In this document: positions 10,337 to 22,276 of the stretch, piece after piece
Position numbering within the stretch: the first letter of the stretch is position 1
Layout: every line of letters begins with the position of its first letter
DNA from: Rhyzopertha dominica
Lineage: Eukaryota > Arthropoda > Insecta > Coleoptera > Bostrichidae
Direction of reading: 5' to 3'
NCBI GenBank assembly: GCA_025024175.1
Contig: QCXZ01000041.1
Coordinates: forward strand, 4,707,786 to 4,771,785
Length of the DNA stretch: 64,000 bases
The notes under the pieces: model-generated
What the model was told of the DNA's origin: nothing
What the model saw: the letters and a program-made list of their open reading frames with translations, nothing else
The model's database searches: none
Program-made: the position numbers and the translations under genes

Positions 10337-12109
10337 GGTCAACGACTCCTATAAGCGTTTATACAGAATACCGAAACCAAAATAAAGGCAAATTCTGGTC
10401 ATTTATTAATAACAAAAAAAGACAATCTAATATTTCAAAGTGCATGTACTACGGCGACCAGTGTCTTAATACGCCAAATAATATTCTAAATGCTTTTGCT
10501 GATTTCTTTACGCAGAATCATCACATTTGTCAATAAATTCGCCGGTCACACATCCTGCTATTATGTTATTAGAATTCACTGAAAATGCAGTATTAGCTGC
10601 GTTAAAGCGAATTAAAGCTAAGATGACAACAGGGCCCGATGGATTCCTGCATTTTTGTTAAAAAACTGTGCACAAATATTTGCCCGTCCTTCGATGGTAT
10701 TATTCAATCTATGCCTAAGGGCGCGTATAATTACCGACATTTGGAAACAGTCTAAGGTATGTCCGCTCAACAAAAAGGGTGATTTACGGGACATTACTAA
10801 TTACAGACCAATTTCTATTATATGCAACTTTAGCAAAGTATTTGAGATATTCTTACATAACTATTTATATCATAATTTATCTAAGTATATTAGTGTACAC
10901 CAGCACGGCTTCATCGCTGAAGCTTTGGATGGTCATTTGCAGGCCGATGTTATTTATACGGACTTCTCCAAAGCGTTCGATAAGCTAGACCACAATATTT
11001 TGTCAAACAAACTTAATCGCTTCGGCATATCTGATGCTTTGATTGATTTGTTCAAATCTTTCCTCCACAATAGAGTTCAATACGTGGCATATAATGGATT
11101 CAAGTCCAGCGCATATAATGCTACATCTGGAGTGCCGCAAGGTTCTGTTTTAGGTCCATTGTTTTTTTATACTGNTTATTAATGACATAACCGGCGTTAT
11201 AGACGTCAACATTTTACTTTATGCGGATGACCTTAAACTTTACACTACCATGCATTCAAGCATCGATTGTATTTGTTTACAAAACAATCTTGACGTACTG
11301 AATAACTGGTGTAGATCTAACGGACTGCCTTTGAACATAGCTAAGTGCAACGTTCTATCGTTCACATTAAAATCTGTATCTATAATATATGATTACGGTC
11401 TTGAGGGTGTTTCTCTGTCTAGACCCGATACATTTAACGATCTTGGCGTAACTTTTGATAGCAAGTTATCTTTTATTCCACACATTCATAAAATGTGTCT
11501 TAATGCCAGTAAAACATACGGCTTTACTTCACGTAACAAGCGTGATTTCTGTTATAACACACTAAAATTGCTTTTTACTTATTTATTAGATCTAGATTGG
11601 AGTACGCAGCGGTTGTTTGGACCCCGTATTATATGCGACATACAAATTATATTGAAAATGCTCAACGAAAATTTCTAAAACTACTAAGTTTTAAACTCGA
11701 CGGCGTCTTCCCCTCCCGAGGTGTTTGTCACAGCGATCTGCTTGAGAAACATGATATCTCGAGTCTTCAGACTAGGAGAGACCTTCACGCTTTGGTGGTT
11801 CGATTCAAAATTGTCAACAATTTACTTGATAGTGCCGAAATTTTGGGTTCTTTAAATTTTGTTGTACCTAGAGTGTCTGCCAGAACATCTCACACATTTT
11901 ATCTGCCAACTGCCAGAACGAACATAAAAAAGCGTTCACCACTATATAACATGAGTGTTCTATATAATTCCCGGTGTATAAATTTTGATCTTTTTGGTGG
12001 CAGCATCACTGCTTTAAAAGATATTTTTGTATGATTAGTTTTGTCTGTACGTTTTGATTAACTTTTACCCTCCTGTTGTGTAGTTGGGCGCAAATAAATA
12101 AATAAATAA
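10337..12109 (+). mobile_element. CR1/Jockey-type LINE inserted in the integrase gene
   Basis: A 5'-truncated LINE whose RT is readable almost throughout. Linker block NKGKFWSFINNKK and FADFF near 10375-10520; WKQSKVCPLNKKGD and NYRPISII near 10745-10825; YTDFSKAFDKLDH (first catalytic Asp) near 10957-10995; SGVPQGSVLGPL near 11127-11160; LLYADDLKLY (active site) near 11215-11245; DLGVTFDSKL near 11442; the thumb and C-terminal block to the stop at 12032-12034. At least four frame changes break it (near 10530, 10645, 11170 and 11600); an N at 11175 lies at one of them. The 3' end is an AAAT-type tail (12091-12110). It lacks an endonuclease domain and is dead. Target duplication AATTAA. Confidence 0.9.
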
Positions 12110-12115
12110 AATTAA
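12110..12115. repeat. Target-site duplication, right copy (AATTAA)
   Basis: Matches 10331-10336. The exact edge is blurred by the A-rich LINE tail. Confidence 0.6.
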
Positions 12116-12511
12116 ATACTACTTGCATAATGGAATTGCAGAGTAAGTAAAAGAACATTACAAGGGAAAGCATAATGTTTTACCTAAATCTATGTGAAGC
12201 TTGTTAAAGAAAAAGCAGCTCGCCGAAAAAAGGTTTAGTAGTAAAGCCAATGATTTTTAACGAAATGAATGCTAGATGTCAGGTCGATTTAATAGATATG
12301 CAAGCCCAACAAAATAGAGAATACAAATATATTCTTGTGTATCAAGATCACTTGACCAAGTTTGTCTTACTTCGACCATTAAAATCACAACGTGCTGAAG
12401 AAGTATAGTACATTTTATTAGATATTTTTACTACTCTTGGGGCACCAGGTATTCTTCAAAGTGATAATGGTCGAGATTTCGCAAACAGAAGAAGGAATAG
12501 AAAGAAATGAG

Positions 12512-12572
12512 GTAATCTTTACTTTCACGTATTTCTTTTTTATATCGAAGTTTCATTTTGTGTTCTTCATAG
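12512..12572 (+). other. Retained intron 1 of the KRBA2-like integrase gene
   Basis: GAG|GTAATC at the 5' side and TTCTTCATAG|GTCGAG at the 3' side. Removing these 61 bases joins an acidic EEGIERNE segment to VEIKEDERQTENIT in one frame. Length and ends fit a small insect spliceosomal intron. Confidence 0.6.
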
Positions 12573-12870
12573 GTCGAGATCAAAGAAGATGAGAGACAGA
12601 CCGAAAATATTACTGATATATCGTCCCAACACGTTTCAACTATCGAAGCAGGGGACAATACTTCGCAAGATATACGTGATAGATAACAATTAATCAATGA
12701 TAAAAGAAAAATGGCTGTAGCAAACATAACAATTCAAGCAAAGCCAATGAAGTCTGTGTTATTTTTAAAACATCCAGTGGGAAAAATTGGTGAAACAGTA
12801 AGAATTCCAATATCAGATGTTGATAGAGCCAGAGGAGATTTACGTAACGTCCTAGGAGTTATTTTAGCTG

Positions 12871-13006
12871 GTAAATATTTCATAAAATATCTTTACGATA
12901 GTAAATCAACGGAGTAGATTTTATTTTAGAAATCTAGAGACATTAAAACGTTCACAAATTAATTCTCAATTTCTAACTTGTGTCGGCGATTCAACATATT
13001 TTGTAG
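12871..13006 (+). other. Retained intron 2 of the KRBA2-like integrase gene
   Basis: GCTG|GTAAAT and ATTTTGTAG|TGGATG. Removing 136 bases joins LGVILA to VDDDNYIIGTKEG in frame, which is how the C-terminal domain reads in related intact proteins. The sequence between has stops in the frame, so it is not coding. Confidence 0.7.
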
Positions 13007-13224
13007 TGGATGATGACAATTATATTATTGGAACAAAGGAAGGAAGATTGAGGCAAATGTATTCAAGAAATCAGTTCACAATCCCCAACGAGTCTTTGGT
13101 TGCCATAGAAGACGTGCCAGAAAATGTTGAAATTTCACTGCGGGAATGTGCAAGAAAATTTTCCTCTGTAGGTGGTCAAGGTTATGACAGCGCAACATAT
13201 ATTAAAGACACATCTCCCCCATAA

Positions 13225-13634
13225 CTTGTAAATACTTAAAACTAGTTAAACAAATTTCTAACAATACGCAACTAAAGGCGTTTGAAAGCATACTTTGATG
13301 AATTCAGATTTAGGCCCAATTCCAAGAGCTGCGTTGTTTGAACTAATTAAATAAGGGATTCGCTCGAGCGTGAAATTCGAATAGCTGGAGTCCTGGTGGA
13401 GAGAATATCCTCCGGTTAATCAGGCCAGACATTTCAAGATTTTTTCACTCTACTGAAGATGGTAGCTTAGCTGCCGAAATACATATTTAGGCTCTCTAAA
13501 TCATTGCGGTTAGGGTTTTTCCATTATAGTTTGATTATATTAAAATTAAGCAGCAGTAGAATTCCCATTTGCGTTTTATTTAGATGGAATGTTGAATTAT
13601 TCGAGCATGGCAAGTTTATACTTATGTATTTTAT
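13225..13634. other. No gene; probable retroelement 3' end near 13400-13500
   Basis: CTGAAGATGG at 13433, a six-base-pair stem GGTAGC/GCTGCC with loop TTA, then GAAATACAT form the same motif seen at 6378, 21124 and 62887. I take it as the 3' UTR of a lost retroelement. Confidence 0.4.
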
Positions 13635-14430
13635 TTCCACATCCAACGGATGGGAAGAATTGTATCGCGAAAAAAATTTTCAAAAATCATTCGCTTTAAA
13701 ATGATCGAAAACGCAAAAGGACAAAATTTGAGCAAAAAAAAAATTTCTTGTCTGTGTGTCTGTGGTTTTGTTTGTATACGCGGTAACTTTCGAAAGACTT
13801 AATATATGAAGTTGAAATTTGGCAAACATATAAATCTCAACAACCCAAAGTGACCTATTGTTTGTGGGGTAAGTACGGTATCGGGAAGGGGGCAAAACTG
13901 TGGGGTAACTACCCTTTTTGCAAATTTTTATTTTATTATATTTTTTCGTTTTAGTATGTGATTAGTAGTATAACTGCGAGTATTATTCATTCTTATAAAT
14001 TTGCGGTGCAGCAAACTGTTTAGAAGATATTAGCAAAAAAAAGCGTCACTTAAAGAAAACTGTTTTTTCTTAATATCTCCGAATGTACTTAATATATTCA
14101 AAAAATGAAAATGCCATCAGATAGGAAATAAAATTTCTCACAAAAAGTTTCTTAGAAAATTTATTCAAAATTTTGACATTTTCGAAATATTTCCAAAAAA
14201 CCTATTTTGGTCCCTGCTCGTATTATATATAAAATCAAATTTCTGATCAGAAAGCACTCTTGTAATTTTTTTGTTAATATCACGAGGACTTTGTCTTAGA
14301 AAAAATGTGTAGAGAGACAAAATGCTCAAAATCTGATTACTAATCGTATAGCATAAGAAATAAAAACGTAAATGTCATTTTGACAATTGGATGTGGAAGT
14401 ATTGATTCAATTTGCAGCGGTTTTTTGTTT
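13635..14430 (+). repeat. Dispersed repeat with 12-bp inverted ends, copy 1
   Basis: TTCCACATCCAA at 13635-13646 is the exact reverse complement of 14387-14398. The whole stretch is homologous, in opposite orientation, to 57240-58370, including the flank ATTCAATTTGCAGCG beyond the right inverted end, so the true ends may lie about 20 bases further out. No transposase is encoded. It is probably a non-autonomous DNA transposon; superfamily unknown. Confidence 0.7.
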
Positions 14431-15692
14431 AGTTGATGCAAAAAGTGTTTGCATGGAGTTAGCTAAAATGTCATTAGGTTCTCTCTGTAATTAGATTGAT
14501 TCTGCTTAGTTACCTTGAATTTATTCTGTTCTTGAACCGCTGATTCCAATGTCTTACCCTGAAAAACTTGAACCCCACTGTCGCGGGGCATATTAAATCG
14601 GTGTATGAAACACAAGACAGTAACAAATGATCTCCCCAGACAATCATCAACCGTAAAACTATTCGTGTTAACTGACGCATGGAAAGGGTATACTGTGTGA
14701 AGCGGAGCCGACCTGTTATGGTCAAGCAAGCACAGACTTTCTTCGTCTAGCGTCCTTGCCCCGAAACTTTCGACATTCCAAAACGTTTTTACAATGGAAC
14801 ATCTCCAGGAACAAAAAAATAAGAACGAACGATTCGAGATCCCGGCCTCGCGTCTCCAGCAACAAAGGCGTGTATATATTTCTTTTGCTCCGCTAGGAAT
14901 CTGAATATCACCGAGGATGTGGATTTTACGAAACAATCCGGTCCGCGCCCGCCCCGTCAGATGCAGAATTTACTCGGTCTAATAAAGTCGAGAGGATACG
15001 GTACAAGTTTCCGCGAGTTTTATTTCCCCCTATTTATCTTCGAAATTAGTTTAGTCTCGGGGTTCACCTTTCCTACACTGTAAATCGAGGTACACCTTGA
15101 ATATTTACTCGACGGCTCGCTACGGCGTCAAGAAATTGCTTTGAACGACTGTATTTCCCGTGAATTGCTCAACTTTAACGTTCTGCCGGGCGAAGGTGTT
15201 CAGAAGTGTTTTATATTAAAACTGAGCAGATGGATTTCTGGCAACTCATTGCAGCAATAGCACGAGTAATCTTATTTTGATATTTTGGACAGCGGAAGTA
15301 ATAATGTTTTAGATAAAAAGACACTAAAAGCAATATAACCGTTATACTTTTCCCATTGGCATAAGGTTATATGGAGGGTCCGTTTCTCAACTTCAAAATG
15401 AGTTTATACTTCTTATTGACAGTTATCAACCTATTTAGAAATCGAAAATGTGCCGCTTTAGATATGAATTTGGATAACATTTTCGTGAACATGTTTGCTT
15501 TTTTACCTGTACATGTACTTGTTTATCACGATTTACCCAGAATTAATAAGAAAGCGCTTAAACCTCAATAAAATGAATGGGCGTATCCAAGTTCGACTGT
15601 CGCTCCAAAAATAATCCCTTGTTCTAAAATTGAGGATAAACTTAATAAACTTAATACTTTAATTCGGATTATCGTGCCCTTTTCCATTTAAC
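14431..15692. other. No gene recognised; moderately GC-rich island 14530-15210
   Basis: The minus strand is open from 14936 to 14463 (157 codons) but the peptide has no recognisable domain and the start has no supporting context. A 66-codon plus-strand frame at 15371-15571 is equally anonymous. Single-copy-looking DNA, perhaps regulatory. Confidence 0.35.
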
Positions 15693-15990
15693 TCTTTTCT
15701 AAATAAAATTGATATAAAAGATTGCTCTGCTGACTATCATCAGGACATGGATCCTTCACAGTTTGAGACTTGGTTTACGAAACAGTTGTTGCCATTTCTA
15801 CCTCCTAACAGCCTAATTGTAATGGATAACGCAAAATATCATTCAAAACAATTGAATAAGAAACCGTGTCAAGCTACTAGAAAACAGGACAATTGGACAT
15901 ATTGATCTGCAACCTTCAACTACTATCGCCGTGCATATTGTAGCTTGGCAGCAGATACAAAGAATTCAGAAATCAACGCCGACCGCGTTG
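15693..15990 (+). pseudogene. IS630/Tc1-superfamily DDE transposase remnant
   Basis: The frame from about 15693 to the TGA at 15903-15905 reads a DIKDCSADYHQDMD segment, FETWFTKQLLPFLPPNSLI and then VMDNAKYHS, the block around the second catalytic Asp. Degraded sequence after the stop resembles the third-acid block. No first-Asp block or TIRs are visible. It belongs to the same transposase family as the remnant at 30835-31710. Confidence 0.7.
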
Positions 15991-16117
15991 CATAAATCAT
16001 TTATAGAAACCCTGTAATATGTAATTATACTAACGCCATCTGGCATTGTAGCTGTTCATACTCGTTTTATTAACTTTCACATTTATATGCCACTTTGACC
16101 TGGAATTTGAATAGAGC

Positions 16118-16290
16118 TTTAATGGTGTAGTGGTTAGCACATTTGACTAGCAATCAAAAGGTCCTGAGTTCAATGGCCGGCAAAATCTGGCAATACTTTT
16201 TCTGAAATATATTTGCCTGAAAAATTTAGTTAAATAGGTCTTACAAACATTATCAACAGAACAGGTAAAAAGAACTTTGATATAAACCCA
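16118..16290 (+). mobile_element. tRNA-derived SINE, copy 1
   Basis: TGGTGTAGTGG at 16123-16133 fits the pol III A-box consensus exactly, and a B-box-like GAGTTCAATGG follows about 33 bases later. The body (TCTGGCAATACTTTTTC) matches a second copy at 63400-63490. The tRNA-like part does not fold into a cloverleaf, so it is a SINE head, not a tRNA gene. The 3' limit is uncertain. Confidence 0.7.
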
Positions 16291-17149
16291 TTGTTTTCAT
16301 ATCTAGTACTACCCGTGCTTTCATTAATTTATTTTTGAGCTTCTTCTATCAAAATATCGCCAAACATAATTTTTTTACACCAACAAATTAGTTTTTCTCA
16401 AGTTCCGCACACCTATAAACTATGTCTAATTAATTGTTTCGTCGAATAGTTTATTTTTATAACAGAAATTAAAATTTACGAAAAACATGCACAATGTCGA
16501 AATAATTAGCGTGCAATTTATTTCTTTCTCAGAAACTAACACGATATATTTTATGCGTAGAATACTATTTATAAAGCTGAAAGCGAATTAAGAGTCACTA
16601 TGCATAAAGGTGTTCCATAAATAAATCAGGATTCAAACTTTTGAAATGCTCACAAACTGCGCTTAATACAAAACCTTTTATTCTTTTATTTATTAAACTG
16701 TAAAATAACGCATACGTTTTGAATAATTGAACATATGAATATAATTTAGATCATCATGCAAAATACAGGCACAATTACCGGAATATCTCAACTTAAACCT
16801 CAACGAAGCAGACCGCTTCGTACTTTTTCATCGAATCTATAGCAAGGCACAAACAAAGCGACCTTTCACCTATCCTTCCGGAAATCGATCTTGCATGGAT
16901 TTATGCTTGAGTGAAGGCGCTTCCCGTGTTATATGATACGAATTTGCAAAGTATTCACGTTGACAACAAATTGCACCTGTGAGGTCTTCTGTGAACCAGC
17001 GACTTTCGAATATTAAAGATGACATCGATTCGCAGATTTAAAATTTCGCTCTGTGACATCAACTTTAAAAGTATAAACATGATTGTGTATGATCGGAATT
17101 AAAAGAAATTATTTTATACTCGCTATATACGGTTTGATAAAAGAGTATT
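16291..17149. other. No gene recognised
   Basis: A+T-rich, many stops in all frames, no motif that I can name. Confidence 0.5.
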
Positions 17150-17830
17150 CAACATGTAGGTTAAATATAATAAGATCAGATTTCGATCAATTATCCAACA
17201 TGAGATATTGCAAAAACAAATGACTGTAGAATAGTGGTACCTTAGTACTTTTTTGTTTAATTCGACGCCCTTAATCAAATGCGCTATAAAAATGGAGTCG
17301 TTCTATTTAAAATAACAAACTTACAGTCCACATTTCGGTCAGTTAATGTCCAGTTATTTTTTTGCAAACACCACACGATTCTTCTAAAAAAAATAATGAA
17401 AACTTAAACCACTAGTCACGGTGTCAAACAAATAAAAGTTAGCTATTACAGACTGTTTCGTAAATAATAATTATTCAACATGATATATCTAAAAAATAAA
17501 TGATGGGCAGAGGTACCTCAGCACTTTTTTGTATAATTCAACGCCTTTAATCGAATCCATTTGTCGCTAGCTACAACGGTTCGGTCTAAAAGCGGAGTAA
17601 ATTAGGCCGCCCGACGTCCTAGCTCATTTCTGATCAAATTTTTGGAATCTGCAGCTCAAAATACATCTGTTTGTCGATTTTGAACTAAAATTAGTTTCCA
17701 CCCCTTTGTTCTCTTTGGACCTTAAAATTTAATCTATACGACGTCAAATAGTAAAGTTAGTTACCTATTGTAGACTGCTTTACCGGGACCTGCTTCGTAA
17801 ACGCACAGGATTTTCGAAACAGAAGAAGGA
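17150..17830 (-). repeat. Degenerate satellite, minus orientation
   Basis: Segments near 17195 and 17474 (TCCAACATGA / TTCAACATGA, then GTACCT..GCACTTTTTTGT..TTCAACGCC..TTAATC) repeat with a spacing of about 280 bases; segments near 17425 and 17745 also pair. The stretch 17563-17710 is the reverse complement of the satellite unit at 50976-51825 (CTAGCTACAACGGTTCGG, CGTCCTAGCTCATTTC, CTGCAGCTCAAAATAC). An old, inverted outlier of that satellite. Confidence 0.65.
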
Positions 17831-19249
17831 ACATTATTTTTATTAATGGTATGCAGATAATGAAAATAACAGTTTTTTTTTACAAATAGTCATTGGCGTA
17901 GAAGTTCTGTTTAAGAAAGGGGTTGAGCACTCCGCTACTGTGCAAATTTTTGAATATTCCTAACGCTTGTTTTATGCCCCTTAATAGGCATTATCCCCGA
18001 AACATGAAAAAATCTTAGCATTCGTTTATAGTTATAATGAAAATTCGAGAAAGAGAAATTATGTTCAACACCCTGTATCTCGAAAACAAAGCCTTCCACG
18101 ACATATGTTTATAGGAAATTTTTTTAAAGACTTATGTTCTACCTTCCGTTCAAGTTTGTCTACAAAAAACTGACTCACCCTGTATATATGACTATAAGAA
18201 TTATTTTTTTTAATCTTTGAATTCGGCTTGCTTACCAAATGTTGCATGTTTTAAATGGAACAATTGATAAACTATTTCAAATTCCCACAACTTATTTAAT
18301 TTTAAACCAACTGATGGTTGTTGAAATTACTGGCGTATGCAATATGCATGTTAACATCGATTATTTCACGAACTAAGAGTCGAACCCAAGATGATCTCTC
18401 GCTTATTACCATCGTTTAGTGGACAGGTTTGTCTGCATAATTATGCTTTCTTTTGATTCATTGTTGAAGGTTCTTAAACCAACGAGACTATCAAAATGTT
18501 AAGAAAAAGAAATACTAAATTACACCGAAAAACGCAAGTCTATATAAATTCATTACAAATATATGGCTATACGAATTCCACATCGGTAAGCTAAGGTATG
18601 CGATTTACCAATCATCAAAATAAAATGTATATATGACAACTGCGTAGCCTACACTTAATAACAATTATAACATTACCATTACACTTACAGGGGTGTAAAC
18701 TCACCGTATTATCGCACCACTTGTTGACTCTGCAACAAAACAAAATATAAATAAGGTAAGAATCTCTGCTGTTCCTGAATGGAAACGAACGAAATGTGTA
18801 AATAAGACACTCACATTAACATCACGTGTTCTGGCTGGAAAATTTCCGTTGAATTCCACCAGGCACACAACTTTGAAATCGACAATACGAAAATTTGTTT
18901 AATTCAAATTATGCATTTACACCTTGAATTTCAAATTTAAAATCCTATATTCGAAAATCGACGCGTTCTGTTCACAAATCAATATTATCCAGTTACCTGC
19001 AAACGTACTACGGCTGTACTAATATGGAGGTGACTACGTATCCGACATCTTCCGTTACCAGACAAAAAATACGTTGCAAGAAACAAGGTGCCATGAAAAA
19101 GGCCGCAAAAACTGCTGTCGAATTTAAAGAGACGTAGCTTAATGCGATAGAGGTCAAGGAACGATGCCATTATGATAAAGTAAAATAACGATAATGATTC
19201 GACTACGTTAGGTTGAAAAACGTATTAATTTGCTAAACAAAGATGTGAG
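17831..19249. other. No gene recognised
   Basis: CACCCTGTATATATG near 18176 resembles the TA-flanked terminus of an IS630/mariner-type element but I could not find its partner. A 38-codon lysine-rich frame at 19022-19138 and a minus-strand 61-codon frame over it ending at a donor-like CAG|GTAACT are unconvincing. Confidence 0.4.
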
Positions 19250-21200
19250 TCTTAACTGTAAGAGCTTAGAAAGAATTAAATGCAATCTTGATTGAGTTAT
19301 TCCAGATAAATTTAGTGATAAATTACGAGAGGATGTGCTTTAAAGATTGTGTACTACATATAGTTCTAAAAAACAGACCGAAAACAAAAAGGAAGGTAAA
19401 ATTAAAGTGAAAACTAGTCTTCTCAAGTTGGTGTGAGCAGAAATGCTTAAAATACGTTGACATTGCAAGTTCATAGCTTAATCGAAAAATACAAGAAAAA
19501 TTTATAAAACAACAACATTTGCTTGCAAGAATCTACTCTAAATAACAGAAAAACAGATATTGAAGGCCAAAATCTGGTTACAAGGTTACGTTTAAGCTAT
19601 GTAGACAACAGAATAAATAATTTGGTTAATTTAGGACAGCCCAAGAGAACTGCCATAATGTTTCAATCTATTTAGACAAACACGATTATGTTATTAAAGT
19701 TTTTAATTTTTTAAATAACAGAGATTTTGAAATTGTTGAGACTAATAAAAGAATTAAATTTAATAATATATTAAAAGAAATTTTAGATAAAGCTGAATCA
19801 ACATTAAAATTTTTTAATTGTACTAAATCACATATTTTTTGTATAAACCCATTAACTCCAAGATTATAAGGACTTCGTAAAATACACAAAGATAATTGTC
19901 CTATCGGGCCTGTTGTTTATTATGTAAATTCACTGCGTTATAAATTAACGAAATGGTTAGATGTGATCCTCCATGAAACGTTGAATTTTGAAAATTCGTT
20001 CCTTACCGTTGCTGTATAAAGGTAATCTAGTTTTTTAACAGAATTTGTTCTAGATCAAAATATTCTGTTTCAATAATAAACATTTTATTGAAAATCAGGT
20101 TTACTTATGGGTTTTTCCCTTAGCCCACTTTTAGATGAACCTTTATGAACAATTAGAAAATGATTTTTAAACATTAATTTATCTTCTAATGTTTTGCTAT
20201 CGTTATGTATATGACCTTTTGTGTATTTTTAAAGGAAATCCTAATGTCTAAATAATTTTCTCACATTTATAAACTCTGTACATTCAGTTATGAAACAGAA
20301 GTTAATAATCAAATTTCCTTTTTTAAATTAAATTTACGTCGCAAATCTTCTCCCCAATTATAATTTGTTTTTACGCTTATAGACACAAATTAGCTGTTTT
20401 TCATTCTCTTTTTCACAGACTTTTTAAAATTCCTCTTTAATTAAATGCTCTGGAAAAAGAACTTGGTTTAATTATCCAAATTGCTTTCAATAACAGTTTT
20501 ATAAGTAAATTAATACAAAAAACATTATTTACATATTTAATAAAGTTTAAATTTTCTTTTAACATCATTTATAATAGGAAAGCTTAAATTTGGTACCCCC
20601 TTAGGTTTGCTGGTCCAGTTTGTGTAAATTATTTTCCTAGTTTGTTTTTCTTTGCTCTTTCTACGGTAGGCAGTGGGTTTTCTCTCTTTGTCATAAAGAC
20701 AGTTTTGAATCATTTAGGAATATACAGTATCATGTAATAACTACAGTTCTGTTTATTTCGAACAAACCTGAAGGTCTCAAACAACTTGAAAAATATAAAA
20801 ATGCTGATTTTGTTACACCAAATTCGTCGTTTGCCAACGGTTTATTATTACACAAACACACTGCTATCTTAAACAACTTAAATTCGTTATACGTTTGTAG
20901 CAATTCTTCAAAATTAAATTATTTAGATATTTTGGAAATATGCAAAATTGTAAATGACCAAAATTTAACCATTTTGAATGATTTTTGTAATTTTAGTTGT
21001 TTATTAAATCATTGAAATCTTTGCGTTACTGACATGTAGGTTATTTTTGGTTTTAAGTCTAATCTGTTTGCTTTCTTTTTGACGTCATATCTTCTTGTGA
21101 TATTGATTTGAATAATAATTGTAAATGGCACTGACGATGGCTATATTTTAGCTGAAAGCGCTTTACTGATTATTTAATAAAGTAGAAAAACCTGAAGAAA
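19250..21200 (+). mobile_element. Penelope-like retroelement relic
   Basis: The sequence reads, with many stops, a Penelope-type RT in order. A DYVIKVFNFLNNRDFEIV segment lies near 19685; GLRKIHKDNCPIGPVV then NSLRYKLTKWL near 19865-19970 is the diagnostic 'G-L-x-K-I-H-K' plus 'R-P-I-V..Y-K-L' block. LLMGFSLSPLL near 20100-20140 corresponds to the PMGSPLSP block. Downstream coding is largely unreadable; no YVDD box or GIY-YIG domain can be shown. The 3' side has CTGACGATGG..GCTGAAAGCG at 21124-21155. Old and non-functional. Confidence 0.65.
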
Positions 21201-21884
21201 CTAGAGGAATGGGCCAGTCTTCCATTCTAAAATAAAACACCGTTTACATTGTTAGCAACAAATTTTTAAATCAAATGGACTATAGTAGTACTGGGAAAAA
21301 GATAGACCCACACAGTTTAAGATGAAAGGTATGGTTAGTATAAGTGAACGACACTTATTCTAAGCTGAAAATCAAGTTCGTCCTATTCTATTCAATTTTT
21401 GTTTAGCTATCATAATTGAACTTAAATTTTAATAAGAGTAATTAAGTTAAAGAATGATTAGTAAGGTTTTGGCGACAAAGCTACATAATTTGAAGTAAAA
21501 AAAAATGTTGCTTCGACCTCGAATCGAACCCAAATGCATTTTGTAAGCCGCTGTTATTTGAGTAATCATTGTGTTAAGATGAAAACTGGTTCAATTTTGT
21601 TGAAAACAAACAAATTTCTTGATATATCAGCCACTGTTTCCTTCAATAATTATCCTCATTTCATTTTTTAAATGAAGCTTGCATTTAAATAATGTAAAAT
21701 ATTTAGGAAATTTATTAATTAATTTAATTTAATATTTAAAGCCTCGAGACAGTTTACTTTTAATTTACGTTATTCTACTTGCAGCATAATTAATATTACA
21801 GAATGCACTAAACTCTATAAAAAGTAAATTTCAAAGTAAGTATTAGAAAAATCGTAAGTGGAAATTTTCAAATGGTATTTTTTA
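21201..21884. other. No gene recognised
   Basis: A+T-rich. A GGGTTCGATTC-like B-box on the minus strand near 21520-21532 could belong to another SINE, but no A-box was found at the right spacing. Confidence 0.4.
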
Positions 21885-21892
21885 ATTTTTGG
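21885..21892. repeat. 8-bp target-site duplication of the hAT element, left (ATTTTTGG)
   Basis: Matches ATTTTTGA at 23182-23189 in seven of eight bases, immediately outside the CAGGGTTGGCA terminus. Confidence 0.7.
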
Positions 21893-22276
21893 CAGGGTTG
21901 GCAAAAAACACGTTTTTTTTAAATTAAACAAAACAAACAGTTTTTTTTTAATTAATCTAGTTTAAATTGTTTTAAACATGGTTTTTTCTTACTTAGTTGA
22001 AAACATGTTTAAAACTTTTTAAACACTGTTTTAAACATGCACTCTCATGCAAATTACTATGTGTATTAGTAAATATAAATAGGAGTAGATGACGCAAAAC
22101 GTAGCAGTTGTCTAAAAATCCCTAGGTGACTACGATTGCCTTTTGTCATTTGTATACGATGTATACGGCGTTTACGCGACAATTTTTGTTATTATGAGCC
22201 AGTTTTTCTTTCTTTTCTTTTCTTTTTAAGCGAAAATCGACCTGGTATGTCTAAAGTTTAATGTTCAACAATTATA

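Larger units (their letters stand above)
10109..13224 (+). pseudogene. KRBA2-like integrase gene, intron-containing, disrupted by a LINE, stops and a deletion
   Basis: Pieces of one protein can be read in order. From the ATG at 10109: a SVYLSKNKYSELV segment, then after a +/-1 frameshift near 10262, KRYDLVKVGDVEKLIYPV. A LINE (10337-12109) interrupts it. From 12175: LNLCEAC (the Cys pair of the integrase zinc-binding domain), SPKKGLVVKPM, then an rve core with CQVDLIDMQ, YQDHLTKFV and ILQSDNGRDF, giving two of the three catalytic acids. In-frame stops lie at 12205-12207 and 12406-12408. After 12489 the frame shifts and the part with the catalytic Glu is missing. An acidic linker, VGKIGETVRIPISDVDRARG, LGVILA and EGRLRQMYSRNQF..LRECARK..VGGQG complete the C-terminal domain, with stop at 13222. 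Two GT..AG introns (12512-12572, 12871-13006) restore the expected frame. The family match is from memory of proteins annotated as KRAB-A domain-containing protein 2-like. Confidence 0.8.

Noticed and set aside
14463..14936. 157-codon minus-strand gene
   Set aside because: No domain, no start context, no splice logic, moderately GC-rich DNA where long open frames arise by chance.
18060..18195. MITE ending in CACCCTGTATATA
   Set aside because: Only one end is visible; no partner TIR or TA-flanked opposite end could be located.
18375..18440. Minus-strand GGGTTCGAC near 18380 and GGGTTCGATTC near 21525 as further SINE or tRNA copies
   Set aside because: No A-box at the proper spacing and no shared body with the two accepted SINE copies.
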